From positions 1 to 6,281 of the forward strand of contig JAEZGP010000391.1 in assembly GCA_023437285.1 (NCBI GenBank): a DNA stretch of 6,281 bases. The letters are read 5' to 3'. The notes under the pieces are model-generated. The model made no database searches, was not told the origin of the DNA, and worked only from the letters and a program-made list of their open reading frames with translations. The position numbers were made by a program, and so were the translations under genes. This document shows, piece by piece, positions 1 through 6,281 of the stretch (its first letter is position 1; the number at the start of each line of letters is the position of its first letter). The DNA is from Actinomycetes bacterium (GTDB taxonomy: Bacteria; Actinomycetota; Actinomycetes; Mycobacteriales; Micromonosporaceae).

Positions 1-401
1 GCGACCGCCTCGGCGACGGCCGCGGGAGCGCCGTCCGCCGCCAGGCCGCTGGCGTGTTGCGGCAGGCGGTCCAGCCGCTTCGGGGCGTCCGGGGGTACGG
101 CCCGCAGCGCGCGTACGTGCTGGGCCAGCCGGGGCAGCAGGCACCCGACGAGGGAGGCGAACAGCAGCAGGTAGATCGCGGAGAACCAGGGCGAGGAGTA
201 GACGGCGAAGCCCCACAGCCGATCCAGCCACGGGCCGAGGTCGGGATGCTCACGCAGGTAGTCGTTGACCCGCTCGGGGTTGAGGTTGCGCTGCGGCAGC
301 AGCGAGCCGGGGATGGCGGCGACGGCGAGCAGGAACAGCAGCAGCAGCGCGGTGCGCATGCTGGTCAGCCAGCGCCAGAAGGAGCGCGCGGAGGCGATCA
401 T
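1..401 (-). CDS. resB: ResB (Ccs1) cytochrome c biogenesis protein, N-terminal part
   Basis: ResB is the membrane partner of CcsA/CcsB in system II cytochrome c maturation; the complex moves haem across the membrane and attaches it to apocytochrome c. The 133 visible residues show the family's N-terminus: a WRWLTSMRTALLLLFLL segment starting the first membrane helix (about 16-34), the GSLLPQR motif just after it (32-38), a short outer loop, then SSPWFSAIYLLLFASLVGC (69-87) forming the second helix and ending in LLPR. The ATG at 401-399 overlaps the upstream ccdA stop as ATGA, and a GGGAG Shine-Dalgarno (411-415) lies 9 bases before it, which fixes the start. The gene is cut by the window edge, so the large extracytoplasmic domain and last helix are not seen. 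In relatives a ccsA/ccsB gene comes next. Identity is firm; only its intactness is unknown. Confidence 0.93.
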   Translation of the reverse strand, partial: MIASARSFWRWLTSMRTALLLLFLLAVAAIPGSLLPQRNLNPERVNDYLREHPDLGPWLDRLWGFAVYSSPWFSAIYLLLFASLVGCLLPRLAQHVRALRAVPPDAPKRLDRLPQHASGLAADGAPAAVAEAV

Positions 402-1165
402 ATGCCGACGCTCCCGGGGCCGATGGTCGCGCGCAGCCAGTTGAGGAACACGCCCCACACGCCCGTGACCAGCGCGAGGCCCACGACGATGAGCAGCACC
501 CCGCCGATGCGGGTCACCCACTGGCTGTGCCGGCGGATGGCCTTGTGCACGCCGATGAGCCGGCGGAAGCCCAGCCCGAAGATCACGAACGGCAGGCCGA
601 GGCCCAGGGAGTACGCGACGGCGAGGGTGACCGCCCGCGGCGTGGAGCCGCTCACCGTCGCCAGCCCGAGCACCGCGCCGAGCGTCGGGCCGATGCACGG
701 CACCCACGACAGGGCGAACACGGCGCCGAGCAGCGGCGCGCTGGCCAGGCCGGCGGCGGGCAGCTTGTGGACCCGCCACTCGCGCTGCAGGCCGGGCACC
801 CAGCCGAGGAACGCGGCGCCGAGCACGATGATGAGCGCGCCGACCACGATCTCGACGGGCCGCTGGTGCACGAGCAGCGTGCGGCCCACCCCGGCGACGA
901 CCACCGTGGTGAGCGTGAAGATCAGGGTGAAGCCGGCGATGAACCCGGCCGTGCCGAGCAGGACCCGGCCGCGCACCCCGGCGTCCGGCCGGTCGAGGCG
1001 GTCGCGCAGGTCGGCGCCGGCCAGCCCGGTCATGTACGACAGGTAGCCCGGTACGAGCGGCAGGACGCACGGCGACAGGAAGCTGACCAGCCCGGCGAGC
1101 GCGGCGACGCCGACCGCCACGAGGATCGGTCCCCCGGTGGCGAGCTCGGCGAAGGTCTCGCCCAT
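398..1165 (-). CDS. ccdA: CcdA-type cytochrome c biogenesis membrane protein (DsbD transmembrane family)
   Basis: A 255-residue polytopic protein that passes reducing equivalents from cytoplasmic thioredoxin across the membrane to an extracytoplasmic thioredoxin, here most likely the product of the gene just upstream. Its two redox cysteines are visible in the family motifs SPCVLPLVPGYLSY (31-44, Cys33) and WVPCIGPTLGAVL (154-166, Cys157), each near the start of a hydrophobic helix. About six membrane segments can be read (roughly 14-38, 71-95, 105-123, 138-165, 177-200, 219-243), the usual CcdA size and topology. The reading frame is open further upstream to 1495, but the family N-terminus begins at the ATG at 1165-1163. 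That start has a GGAGAG Shine-Dalgarno (1172-1177) 6 bases away and overlaps the thioredoxin stop by one base (TAATG). The stop overlaps the resB start as ATGA. Confidence 0.96.
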   Translation of the reverse strand: MGETFAELATGGPILVAVGVAALAGLVSFLSPCVLPLVPGYLSYMTGLAGADLRDRLDRPDAGVRGRVLLGTAGFIAGFTLIFTLTTVVVAGVGRTLLVHQRPVEIVVGALIIVLGAAFLGWVPGLQREWRVHKLPAAGLASAPLLGAVFALSWVPCIGPTLGAVLGLATVSGSTPRAVTLAVAYSLGLGLPFVIFGLGFRRLIGVHKAIRRHSQWVTRIGGVLLIVVGLALVTGVWGVFLNWLRATIGPGSVGI

Positions 1166-1701
1166 TACGTGCTCTCCGCGGCGATCTGCGCGACGATCGG
1201 TTCCAGGTCCGACTGGAGCATGGCCTTGCGGATCATCGCGGCGACCCGGTGCTCGCGGTCCAGGATGATCGTGGCGGGCAGCGAGGTGGGCGGGATGTTG
1301 AACGTCAGCGCCACCTTGCTCGCCGGGTCGAACAGGCTCGGGTAGCTGACCTGGCCCGCGATGAACTGCTTGGCCTTGTCCCGCTCGTCGCGGATGTTCA
1401 CGCCGAGGAACGCGACGCCGCTGGCCTTGGTGGCCTGGTAGGTCTGCTCCAGGTCGTCCTTCTCGACCCGGCACGGGCCGCACCACGACGCCCAAAAGTT
1501 GATCACAACGACCTTGCCGGCCTCCGCCGAGAGGTCGTACGAGCCGCCGTCGAGCAGGTCACCCGTGACCTGCTGGGCGCCGCCCCGCTCCGCGGCCGGG
1601 TACACGGTGACGAGCGAGGGCGGGCTCTGGCCCGTACCCGAACAGGCCGTGAGGGTGACCAGCGCGGCGGTGAGCGCCGCGAGCAGGGCGAGTCGGCGCA
1701 T
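1165..1701 (-). CDS. tlpA: TlpA/ResA-family lipoprotein thioredoxin
   Basis: A 178-residue thioredoxin-fold protein predicted to sit outside the membrane and reduce the CXXCH cysteines of apocytochromes c, itself recharged by CcdA. Residues 1-20 form a lipoprotein signal peptide: two arginines, a hydrophobic stretch, and lipobox LTAC with acylated Cys20. A typical TlpA domain follows: the VVINFWASWCGPC active site (65-77, Cys74 and Cys77), FLGVNIRD strand (98-105), FDPASKVALTFNIP (124-137) and LPATIILD (141-148), whose Pro142 should be the cis-proline opposite the active site. The frame is open upstream to 2031, but that part is antisense-like noise inside the phosphatase gene; the signal peptide starts at the ATG at 1701-1699, 2 bases after the phosphatase stop. 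A weak AAGG lies about 10 bases before it. 'tlpA' is a family label; resA or ccsX would fit the same role. Confidence 0.93.
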   Translation of the reverse strand: MRRLALLAALTAALVTLTACSGTGQSPPSLVTVYPAAERGGAQQVTGDLLDGGSYDLSAEAGKVVVINFWASWCGPCRVEKDDLEQTYQATKASGVAFLGVNIRDERDKAKQFIAGQVSYPSLFDPASKVALTFNIPPTSLPATIILDREHRVAAMIRKAMLQSDLEPIVAQIAAEST

Positions 1702-1703
1702 CG

Positions 1704-2354
1704 TCAGGCGCCTTTGGCCTTGAACGCGTCCTTGGACAGGCCCAGCAGGTGCCCGGCCGGCTCCGCGTAGCCGACGCCGGCCAGCTTGTCGCCCTCGAAG
1801 TGGAAGCTCGTCACGCTGGCCAGCGAGCACTGGCGGTTGCGCGGATCGTGCCAGAGGCGCTTGCGTTCCATCCACCGCCGCAGGATCCAGATCGGCAGCT
1901 GGTGCGACACGGCGACGGCCTCGTGCCCGGCGGCCGCGTCGCGGGCGGCGAGCAGGGCGGCGGTCATCCGGTCGGCGACGACGCGGTACGGCTCGCCCCA
2001 GGACGGGGTGAACGGGTCGCGGATGGTCCACCAGTTGCGCGGGTCGCGCAGCGCGCCGTCGCCCACGCCGACGGTCCGGCCCTCGAAGATGTTGAGGCTC
2101 TCCAGCAGCCGCTCGTCGCTGGCGATCTCCAGGCCGAACTCGGCGGCGATCGGCGCGGCGGTCTGCTGGGCCCGCTCCAGCGGGCTGGCCACGACGTAGG
2201 TGACGTCGCGGCCGGAGAAGTACTGCGCGACGGCCTTGGCCATCTGTACGCCCAGCTCGGACAGCTTGTAACCGGGCAGGCGACCGTAGAGGACCTTCTG
2301 CGGGTTGTAGACCTCGCCGTGCCGCACGACGTGGACGATGGTGTTGTCGGTCAT
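1704..2354 (-). CDS. histidine phosphatase / phosphoglycerate mutase-like protein, substrate unknown
   Basis: A 216-residue cytoplasmic protein of the histidine phosphatase superfamily (branch 1), which works through a phospho-histidine intermediate. The signature [10 protein letters not shown] (9-18) supplies nucleophile His12 and Arg11. [10 protein letters not shown] (57-66) gives Arg61, LLES at 83-86 offers the likely acid Glu85, and AVSHQLP (148-154) gives the second histidine, His151, so the catalytic set looks complete. Nothing identifies the substrate; true glycolytic mutase activity is unlikely from length and context, and a phosphatase is more plausible. It occupies the place of M. 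tuberculosis Rv0525 between hemL and the thioredoxin, a conserved arrangement, which suggests a job linked to haem or cytochrome c supply, though this is inference. Its ATG overlaps the hemL stop as ATGA and has a strong purine tract in front. There is no signal peptide or membrane segment. Confidence 0.9.
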   Translation of the reverse strand: MTDNTIVHVVRHGEVYNPQKVLYGRLPGYKLSELGVQMAKAVAQYFSGRDVTYVVASPLERAQQTAAPIAAEFGLEIASDERLLESLNIFEGRTVGVGDGALRDPRNWWTIRDPFTPSWGEPYRVVADRMTAALLAARDAAAGHEAVAVSHQLPIWILRRWMERKRLWHDPRNRQCSLASVTSFHFEGDKLAGVGYAEPAGHLLGLSKDAFKAKGA

Positions 2355-3730
2355 GCCCCTCCCCCCTCGGCGGTCACGCTGGTCGCGGCGGCGGCGGCCT
2401 CGGCGGCGGCCGGCAGGGCCCTGGCGAACACCTCGACCGCGTCGTCGTCGATGGCGGTCGAGACGAACCAGGCCTCGAACGCGCTCGGCGGCAGGTAGAC
2501 CCCGTGGGCCAGCATGGCCTGGAAGAACGCGGTGAACGCGGCCGTGTGCTGAGCCCGCGCCTGGTCGTAGTTGGTGACCTCACCGTCCGTGAAGAAGATC
2601 GAGAACATGCTGCCGGCGTGCTGGAGGCGATGGGCGACGCCGACGCCGTCGAGCGCCTTCGACGCGAGGCCGCTCAGCTGCGCGGCGGTGCGGTCCAGCT
2701 TGGCGTACGTGTCGGACGCGCACTGGCGCAACGTGGCCAGGCCGGCGGCGCTGGCCAACGGGTTGCCCGACAGCGTGCCGGCCTGGTAGACCGGCCCGGC
2801 CGGGGCCAGGTGGCCCATCACCTCGTGCCGGCCGCCGAACGCGGCGGCGGGCAGGCCGCCGCCCATGACCTTGCCGAAGGTGATCAGGTCGGCGGCGATC
2901 GGCTCGCCGCGCGACGCGGACAGCTCCGCCCAGCCGCCGCGCGCGACCCGGAAGCCCGTCATGACCTCGTCGAGGATCAGCAGCGCGCCGTGCCGGTGGG
3001 CGAGGTCGGCCAGGCCGGCGTTGAAGCCCGGCGCCGGCGGGACGACGCCCATGTTGCCGGCCGCGGCCTCCGTGATGATCGCGGCGATCTGGTCGCCCTC
3101 GACCGCGAAGACGGCCTCGACGGCCGCCAGGTCGTTGTACGGCAGGACGATCGTCTCGGCGGCCGCGCTGGGGGTGACGCCCGGCGAGTCCGGCAGGCCC
3201 GCGAGATCGGCCTCCGTGCTGGCGGCCGCCAGCGTGGCGACGCCCGAGCCGGCCGCGGCGAGCAGCCCGTCGGAGTGGCCGTGGTAACACCCGGCGAACT
3301 TGATGATCTTCGGCCGGCCGGTGAAGCCCCGGGCCAGGCGGATCGCCGACATCGTCGCCTCGGTGCCCGAGTTCACCAGCCGCACCTGGTCGACCGGGGT
3401 ACGCCGGACGATCTCCTCGGCCAGCTCGACCTCGCCCGGCGTCGGCGCGCCGAAGCTGGTGCCCTTCGCGGCGGCCGCGGTCACCGCCTCGACGACGGCC
3501 GGGTGGGCGTGGCCCAGCACGAGCGGACCCCACGAGCAGATGAGGTCCAGGTAGCGGCGGCCGTCGGCGTCGAACAGGTAGGCCCCCTCGCCGCGCACCA
3601 TGAACCGGGGTGTCCCGCCGACGGCGCGGAACGCGCGCACCGGCGAGTTCACCCCGCCCGGCACGACGGCCAGGGCGCGGTCGAAAAGGTCCTGGGAGGC
3701 TGGCGCCTCGGCGGGGAAGGTCTCAGTCAC
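2351..3730 (-). CDS. hemL: glutamate-1-semialdehyde 2,1-aminomutase
   Basis: HemL converts glutamate-1-semialdehyde to 5-aminolevulinate, the last step of the C5 route to haem, using pyridoxal phosphate in a cytosolic homodimer. The 459 residues carry all family landmarks: [10 protein letters not shown] (25-34), [10 protein letters not shown] for phosphate binding (120-129), CYHGHSDG with the cofactor-stacking Tyr149 (148-155), DEVMTGFR with Asp254 (254-261), the Schiff-base Lys287 in [20 protein letters not shown] (315-324), and SAFEAWF (416-422). It is longer than the usual ~430-445 residues, mainly through a ten-residue stretch at 168-177, a shorter addition near 271-276, and a low-complexity alanine/glycine tail after about 440. 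The start is GTG at 3730-3728, giving the expected N-terminus; no Shine-Dalgarno precedes it. First gene of the operon; its stop overlaps the phosphatase start. Confidence 0.97.
   Translation of the reverse strand: MTETFPAEAPASQDLFDRALAVVPGGVNSPVRAFRAVGGTPRFMVRGEGAYLFDADGRRYLDLICSWGPLVLGHAHPAVVEAVTAAAAKGTSFGAPTPGEVELAEEIVRRTPVDQVRLVNSGTEATMSAIRLARGFTGRPKIIKFAGCYHGHSDGLLAAAGSGVATLAAASTEADLAGLPDSPGVTPSAAAETIVLPYNDLAAVEAVFAVEGDQIAAIITEAAAGNMGVVPPAPGFNAGLADLAHRHGALLILDEVMTGFRVARGGWAELSASRGEPIAADLITFGKVMGGGLPAAAFGGRHEVMGHLAPAGPVYQAGTLSGNPLASAAGLATLRQCASDTYAKLDRTAAQLSGLASKALDGVGVAHRLQHAGSMFSIFFTDGEVTNYDQARAQHTAAFTAFFQAMLAHGVYLPPSAFEAWFVSTAIDDDAVEVFARALPAAAEAAAAATSVTAEGGGA
2356..2368 (-). promoter_or_regulatory. 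ribosome binding purine tract for the phosphatase gene, inside the hemL end
   Basis: An uninterrupted purine run on the minus strand ends one base before the phosphatase ATG. GAGGGG at 2368-2363 sits 8 bases from the ATG, an ideal Shine-Dalgarno distance. The same bases encode the last hemL residues EGGG, so the signal is embedded in coding sequence; with the ATGA overlap this suggests coupled translation. Confidence 0.7.
2384..2413. repeat. GCG/GGC triplet-like low-complexity run in the hemL tail
   Basis: A run of GGC/GCG triplets with one CCT interruption encodes the alanine-rich C-terminal stretch of HemL (AAAEAAAAA, residues 441-449), which lies after the last conserved family motif. It looks like slippage-prone coding sequence and is probably variable in length between relatives. 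No function is suggested by the sequence. Confidence 0.6.
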
Positions 3731-3739
3731 GGTGGGGCC

Positions 3740-3745
3740 ATTCTG
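3740..3745 (-). promoter_or_regulatory. possible -10 element for the hemL operon
   Basis: On the minus strand CAGAAT matches four of six positions of TATAAT, including the important second A and final T. It lies 9 bases before the hemL GTG, so a transcript starting 6-8 bases downstream would have almost no leader, consistent with the absence of a Shine-Dalgarno. No convincing -35 hexamer is seen at 16-19 bases. This is a weak call; a promoter elsewhere in 3746-3813 is equally possible. Confidence 0.25.
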
Positions 3746-3760
3746 ACAGCCCAGCTGACA
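3743..3760. repeat. CTGACA direct repeat, 12-base period, in the divergent promoter region
   Basis: CTGACA occurs at 3743-3748 and again at 3755-3760, separated by GCCCAG. The copies are a little over one helical turn apart and overlap the likely hemL promoter zone. They could be half-sites for a regulator, but with only six bases each they may also be chance. Confidence 0.3.
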
Positions 3761-3799
3761 ACCCTGGCCAGCAGCCCCGGTACGCGGCCTGCGTACGGG

Positions 3800-3805
3800 T
3801 AGCCT
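3800..3805 (+). promoter_or_regulatory. predicted -10 box (TAGCCT) of oligopeptidase B, leaderless arrangement
   Basis: TAGCCT fits the actinobacterial TANNNT -10 pattern and ends 8 bases before the ATG at 3814. A -10 at that distance places the transcription start at or within about two bases of the ATG, so the mRNA is likely leaderless. The lack of any Shine-Dalgarno in TGGCTGCC between box and ATG agrees. No clear -35 is present, as is common for such promoters. Confidence 0.5.
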
Positions 3806-3813
3806 TGGCTGCC

Positions 3814-5919
3814 ATGACGGTCACTGACGGCGTGCTCTCCCCGCCCTCGCCGAAGCGCGTTGCGCAGCTTCGCAGCCACCACGGGGATGAGGTGGTCGAC
3901 GAGTACGCGTGGCTCGCGGACAAGGACGATCCGGACACGGTCGCCTATCTCACGGCCGAGAACGACTGGACCGACGCGCGCACCGAGCACCAGTCCGCGC
4001 TGCGGGAGACGCTGTTCAACGAGATCAAGCGGCGGACCAAGGAGACGGACCTGTCCGTACCGGCCCGCAAGGGCGGGTACTGGTACTACTCGCGCACCGT
4101 GGAGGGCCAGCAGTACGCGATCCACTGCCGGCTGGCCGCCGACCCCGGGCAGGTCGTGCCCCCGTCGATCGACGCGGGCGGGCCGCTGCCGGGCGAGGAG
4201 GTGCTGCTCGACGGCAACGCGCTGGCCGGCGACTCCGCGTTCTTCTCGCTGGGCACGTTCGACGTGAGCCCCGACGGCACCCTGCTCGCGTACTCGGTGG
4301 ACCTCACCGGCGACGAGCGGTTCACGCTGCGGATCAAGAACCTGCGTACGGGCGACCTGCTGCCCGACGAGCTGACCGAGGTCTTCTACGGCTCCGCCTG
4401 GGCCAGGGACGGGTCCGTGCTCTTCTACCAGACCGTCGACGAGGCGTGGCGGCCCCACCGCGTCTGGCGGCACGTCCTCGGCACGCCGCGCGAGTCCGAC
4501 GAGATCGTCTACGAGGAGCCCGACGAACGGTTCTGGGTCGGCATCGGGCTGACCCGCTCCGAGGAGTACCTCCTCATCGACGTGCACAGCAAGGTCACCA
4601 GCGAGGTCTTCGTCGTGCCGGCCGCCGCGCCGCTCGACCCGCCGCGCTCGGTGGCCCCGCGCCGCCAGGGCGTCGAGTACGGCGTCGAGCACGACCCGGC
4701 CGGCAAGCGGTTCCTGATCATGCACAACGACGGCGCGGAGGACTTCGCGCTCGCCTGGACCCCGGCGGACGCCCCCGGCGCCTGGGAACCGCTCATCCCG
4801 CACGTGCAGGGCGTCCGGCTGCTCGACGTGGACGCGTTCGCCTCCCACCTGGTGGTGTCGCTGCGCCGCGACGGGCTCACCGGCCTGCGGGTCATCCCCA
4901 CCGACGGCGACGAATACGAGATCACCTTCCCCGAGCCGATCTACACCGTCGGCCTCGACGCGAACCCGGAGTTCGACACCGCCACGATCCGGCTGCACTA
5001 CTCCTCGCTGGTCAGCCCCGACTCGGTCTACGACTACGACCTGCGTACCCGCGCCATGGTGCTGCGCAAGCAGCGGCCCGTGCTGGGCGGCTACGACCCG
5101 ACGCAGTACGAGCAGCACCGCGAGTGGGCGCTCGCCCCCGACGGCACCAAGGTGCCGATCTCGCTGATCTGCCGGGTCGGCACCCCGCGCGACGGCTCCG
5201 CGCCGGCGGTCCTCTACGGGTACGGGTCGTACGAGGCGAGCATGGACCCCTGGTTCTCGATCGCCCGGCTGTCGCTCGTCGACCGGGGAGTGATCTTCGC
5301 GGTCGCGCACGTGCGCGGCGGCGGCGAACTGGGCCGGCACTGGTACGACGACGGCAAACTGCTGCGCAAGAAGAACACGTTCACCGACTTCATCGCCTGT
5401 GCCCGCCACCTCGCGGCGAGCGGCTGGACGTCGGCCGACCGGCTCGTGGCCCGGGGCGGCTCGGCGGGCGGCCTGCTCGTCGGCGCGGTCGCCAACATGG
5501 CTCCGGACGCGTTCGCGGGCATCGTGGCGCAGGTGCCGTTCGTCGACGCGCTCACCACGATCCTCGACCCGAGCCTGCCGCTCACGGTCACCGAGTGGGA
5601 GGAGTGGGGCAACCCGCTCGAGGACCCCGACGTGTACGCGTACATGAAGTCCTACACCCCGTACGAGAACGTCGCGGACGTCGCGTACCCGGCGATCCTC
5701 GCCATGGGCAGTCTCAACGACACCCGGGTCCTGTTCCACGAGCCGGCCAAGTGGATCGCCCGGCTGCGCGCCACCGCCCCGGCGGGCAACTATCTGCTGA
5801 AGACCGAGATGGGCGCCGGGCACGGCGGGCCCAGCGGCCGCTACGACTCGTGGCGCGAGGAGGCGTTCATCAACGCCTGGATCCTCGACCTGGTCGCCGC
5901 ACCCCAGGCCTCGGCGTGA
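3814..5919 (+). CDS. ptrB: oligopeptidase B (S9A family serine peptidase)
   Basis: A cytosolic serine peptidase that cuts short peptides after arginine or lysine. The 701 residues match the family size (E. coli PtrB about 686). An N-terminal segment and seven-bladed propeller occupy roughly 1-430, with the family's [20 protein letters not shown] (82-101) and [14 protein letters not shown] (150-163). The alpha/beta-hydrolase domain follows, with the triad visible as Ser550 in RGGSAGG, Asp636 in GSLNDTR and His670 in [10 protein letters not shown]. Glu594 and Glu596 in TEWEEWGNP correspond by spacing from the serine to E. coli Glu576 and Glu578, which set preference for basic P1 residues, so trypsin-like specificity is expected. 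The frame is open back to 3610, inside hemL on the other strand, but family similarity starts near the ATG at 3814, right after a -10 box. No signal peptide; also called opdB. Confidence 0.95.
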   Translation: MTVTDGVLSPPSPKRVAQLRSHHGDEVVDEYAWLADKDDPDTVAYLTAENDWTDARTEHQSALRETLFNEIKRRTKETDLSVPARKGGYWYYSRTVEGQQYAIHCRLAADPGQVVPPSIDAGGPLPGEEVLLDGNALAGDSAFFSLGTFDVSPDGTLLAYSVDLTGDERFTLRIKNLRTGDLLPDELTEVFYGSAWARDGSVLFYQTVDEAWRPHRVWRHVLGTPRESDEIVYEEPDERFWVGIGLTRSEEYLLIDVHSKVTSEVFVVPAAAPLDPPRSVAPRRQGVEYGVEHDPAGKRFLIMHNDGAEDFALAWTPADAPGAWEPLIPHVQGVRLLDVDAFASHLVVSLRRDGLTGLRVIPTDGDEYEITFPEPIYTVGLDANPEFDTATIRLHYSSLVSPDSVYDYDLRTRAMVLRKQRPVLGGYDPTQYEQHREWALAPDGTKVPISLICRVGTPRDGSAPAVLYGYGSYEASMDPWFSIARLSLVDRGVIFAVAHVRGGGELGRHWYDDGKLLRKKNTFTDFIACARHLAASGWTSADRLVARGGSAGGLLVGAVANMAPDAFAGIVAQVPFVDALTTILDPSLPLTVTEWEEWGNPLEDPDVYAYMKSYTPYENVADVAYPAILAMGSLNDTRVLFHEPAKWIARLRATAPAGNYLLKTEMGAGHGGPSGRYDSWREEAFINAWILDLVAAPQASA

Positions 5920-5923
5920 TCGC

Positions 5924-5946
5924 TTCCGGTTACCACGGGACCGGGA
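5924..5946. terminator. possible hairpin at the convergent gene junction
   Basis: TTCCGGT (5924-5930) can pair with ACCGGGA (5940-5946) around a 9-base loop, giving seven pairs with one G-T wobble in the plus-strand RNA (five uninterrupted pairs on the minus strand). It begins 5 bases after the peptidase stop and covers the stop of the convergent gene. No U-tract follows. A second 6-base stem, CGCGGG (5959-5964) with CCCGCG (5974-5979), lies just beyond. Location is right for a bidirectional terminator; strength is modest. Confidence 0.3.
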
Positions 5947-6281
5947 CGGTCGACAGCTCGCGGGGATAGACGACCCGCGCGCCCTTGCGGGTACGGGCCT
6001 CGACGACCGCGCCGGCCAGGATGTTCTGGCCGGCGGCGTCGAACCGTACGCCGTTCCAGGGCAGCATGAGCTGGCTGGCGGGCAACCACATCTGGCGCAG
6101 CGTCGCGCGCACCGCCGTCGGGTCCGCGTCGCCGGCCGTGTCCAGCGCCGCGGCCAGCGTCAGCGTCGCCGTGAACGCCTCGGCCGCGTCCGCCGTCATG
6201 GTCTTGCCGAAACGCTTCTTGTACCGGTCCGCGACGGCTGAGGCCAAGGGGTTGCGCGACACGAACTCCGGCGACCAGCCG
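5930..6281 (-). CDS. ABC transporter substrate-binding protein, branched-chain amino acid (LivJ/LivK-like) type, C-terminal part
   Basis: The last 116 residues of a periplasmic-binding-protein-like (type 1 fold, Peripla_BP_6-like) solute receptor, which outside the membrane hands a ligand to an ABC importer. Visible marks are GWSPEFVSRNPLA at the start, a KKRFGKTMTADAAEAF segment (the common 'Y-G-x-x-x-x-A-x-x-AY/F' helix), TLTLAAALDTAGDADPTAVR, PWNGVRFDAAGQN, and the terminal VVYPRELSTVPVPW, typical of this family's end. The frame stays open to the window edge, so the GTG at 6262-6260 is internal and the true start lies outside; lipobox and ligand-binding lobes cannot be checked. Ligand is unknown: family members also bind amides, urea or aromatic compounds. 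It converges on the peptidase gene with 10 bases between the stops. Whether permease and ATPase genes accompany it is not visible. Confidence 0.82.
   Translation of the reverse strand, partial: GWSPEFVSRNPLASAVADRYKKRFGKTMTADAAEAFTATLTLAAALDTAGDADPTAVRATLRQMWLPASQLMLPWNGVRFDAAGQNILAGAVVEARTRKGARVVYPRELSTVPVPW

Noticed and set aside
337..355. CAG-repeat-like run (AGCAGCAGCAGCGCG)
   Set aside because: It is simply a series of CTG leucine codons in the first membrane helix of ResB, expected from codon bias.
54..1345. Plus-strand open frames across the resB, ccdA and thioredoxin genes
   Set aside because: They are antisense to three genes with clear family motifs, and their translations are rich in Gln/Glu/Arg/Pro repeats typical of reverse-frame GC-rich sequence.
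1166..1495. 110-codon N-terminal extension of CcdA
   Set aside because: It lies entirely within the thioredoxin gene in another frame, has no family similarity, and the true CcdA N-terminus with a good ribosome site starts at 1165.
2504..3802. Plus-strand 432-codon open frame opposite hemL
   Set aside because: The translation is arginine/glycine/alanine/valine-rich low-complexity with no recognisable domain, and it is the mirror of an intact, fully recognisable hemL. Long antisense frames are expected when third positions are nearly always G or C.
3610..3813. 68-codon N-terminal extension of oligopeptidase B
   Set aside because: It would overlap hemL on the opposite strand, its residues are arginine/proline-rich noise, and family similarity and the -10 box both point to the ATG at 3814.
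3727..5823. Minus-strand 698-codon open frame opposite oligopeptidase B
   Set aside because: Same GC-bias artefact: composition dominated by R, V, G, D and H, no motif, exact shadow of the intact peptidase gene. A parallel frame on the plus strand at 3909-5969 is rejected for the same reason.
5841..6089. 82-codon minus-strand open frame spanning the convergent junction
   Set aside because: It overlaps the ends of two well-supported genes and its sequence is arginine/glycine-rich with no domain; it is out of frame with the substrate-binding protein.

Overview
The window is uniformly GC-rich, with strong G/C preference at third codon positions, ATG/GTG starts and tightly packed or overlapping genes. 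Together with the gene order, this points to a chromosomal segment of an actinobacterium. The abundance of CGTAC-type arginine/valine contexts and the protein sequences would suit Micromonosporaceae or a relative, but that placement is an inference. No mobile element, CRISPR array, tRNA or rRNA is visible, and base composition does not shift anywhere.

Left part (1-3730, minus strand): one compact operon read right to left. hemL (glutamate-1-semialdehyde aminotransferase, haem precursor synthesis) is followed by a histidine phosphatase/phosphoglycerate-mutase-like protein, a lipoprotein thioredoxin of the TlpA/ResA type, the membrane thiol-disulfide transporter CcdA, and the N-terminal third or so of ResB, which runs off the left edge. 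Three junctions are stop/start overlaps or near-overlaps of 1 to 4 bases and the fourth has a 2-base gap, so translational coupling is likely. The order is the one known in actinobacteria, for example hemL-Rv0525-Rv0526-Rv0527-Rv0528 in Mycobacterium tuberculosis, where a ccsA/ccsB gene follows. The logic is system II cytochrome c maturation: HemL helps make haem, CcdA and the thioredoxin keep apocytochrome CXXCH cysteines reduced outside the membrane, and ResB with CcsA carries and ligates haem.

Middle (3731-3813): an 83-base divergent intergenic region. It should carry the operon promoter leftward and the peptidase promoter rightward. A TAGCCT box just before the peptidase ATG suggests a leaderless mRNA.

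Right part: an intact plus-strand oligopeptidase B (S9A serine peptidase, 701 residues, complete Ser-Asp-His triad and both S1-pocket glutamates). Ten bases beyond its stop, and convergent with it, lies the C-terminal end of a branched-chain-amino-acid-type ABC transporter substrate-binding protein, which runs off the right edge.

This is mostly an ordinary, conserved housekeeping region. I see no wholly new system. The points most worth a second look are a 10-residue insertion in the predicted gating loop of HemL, the unassigned phosphatase inside the haem/cytochrome c operon, and the start-site architecture of the divergent promoter region.
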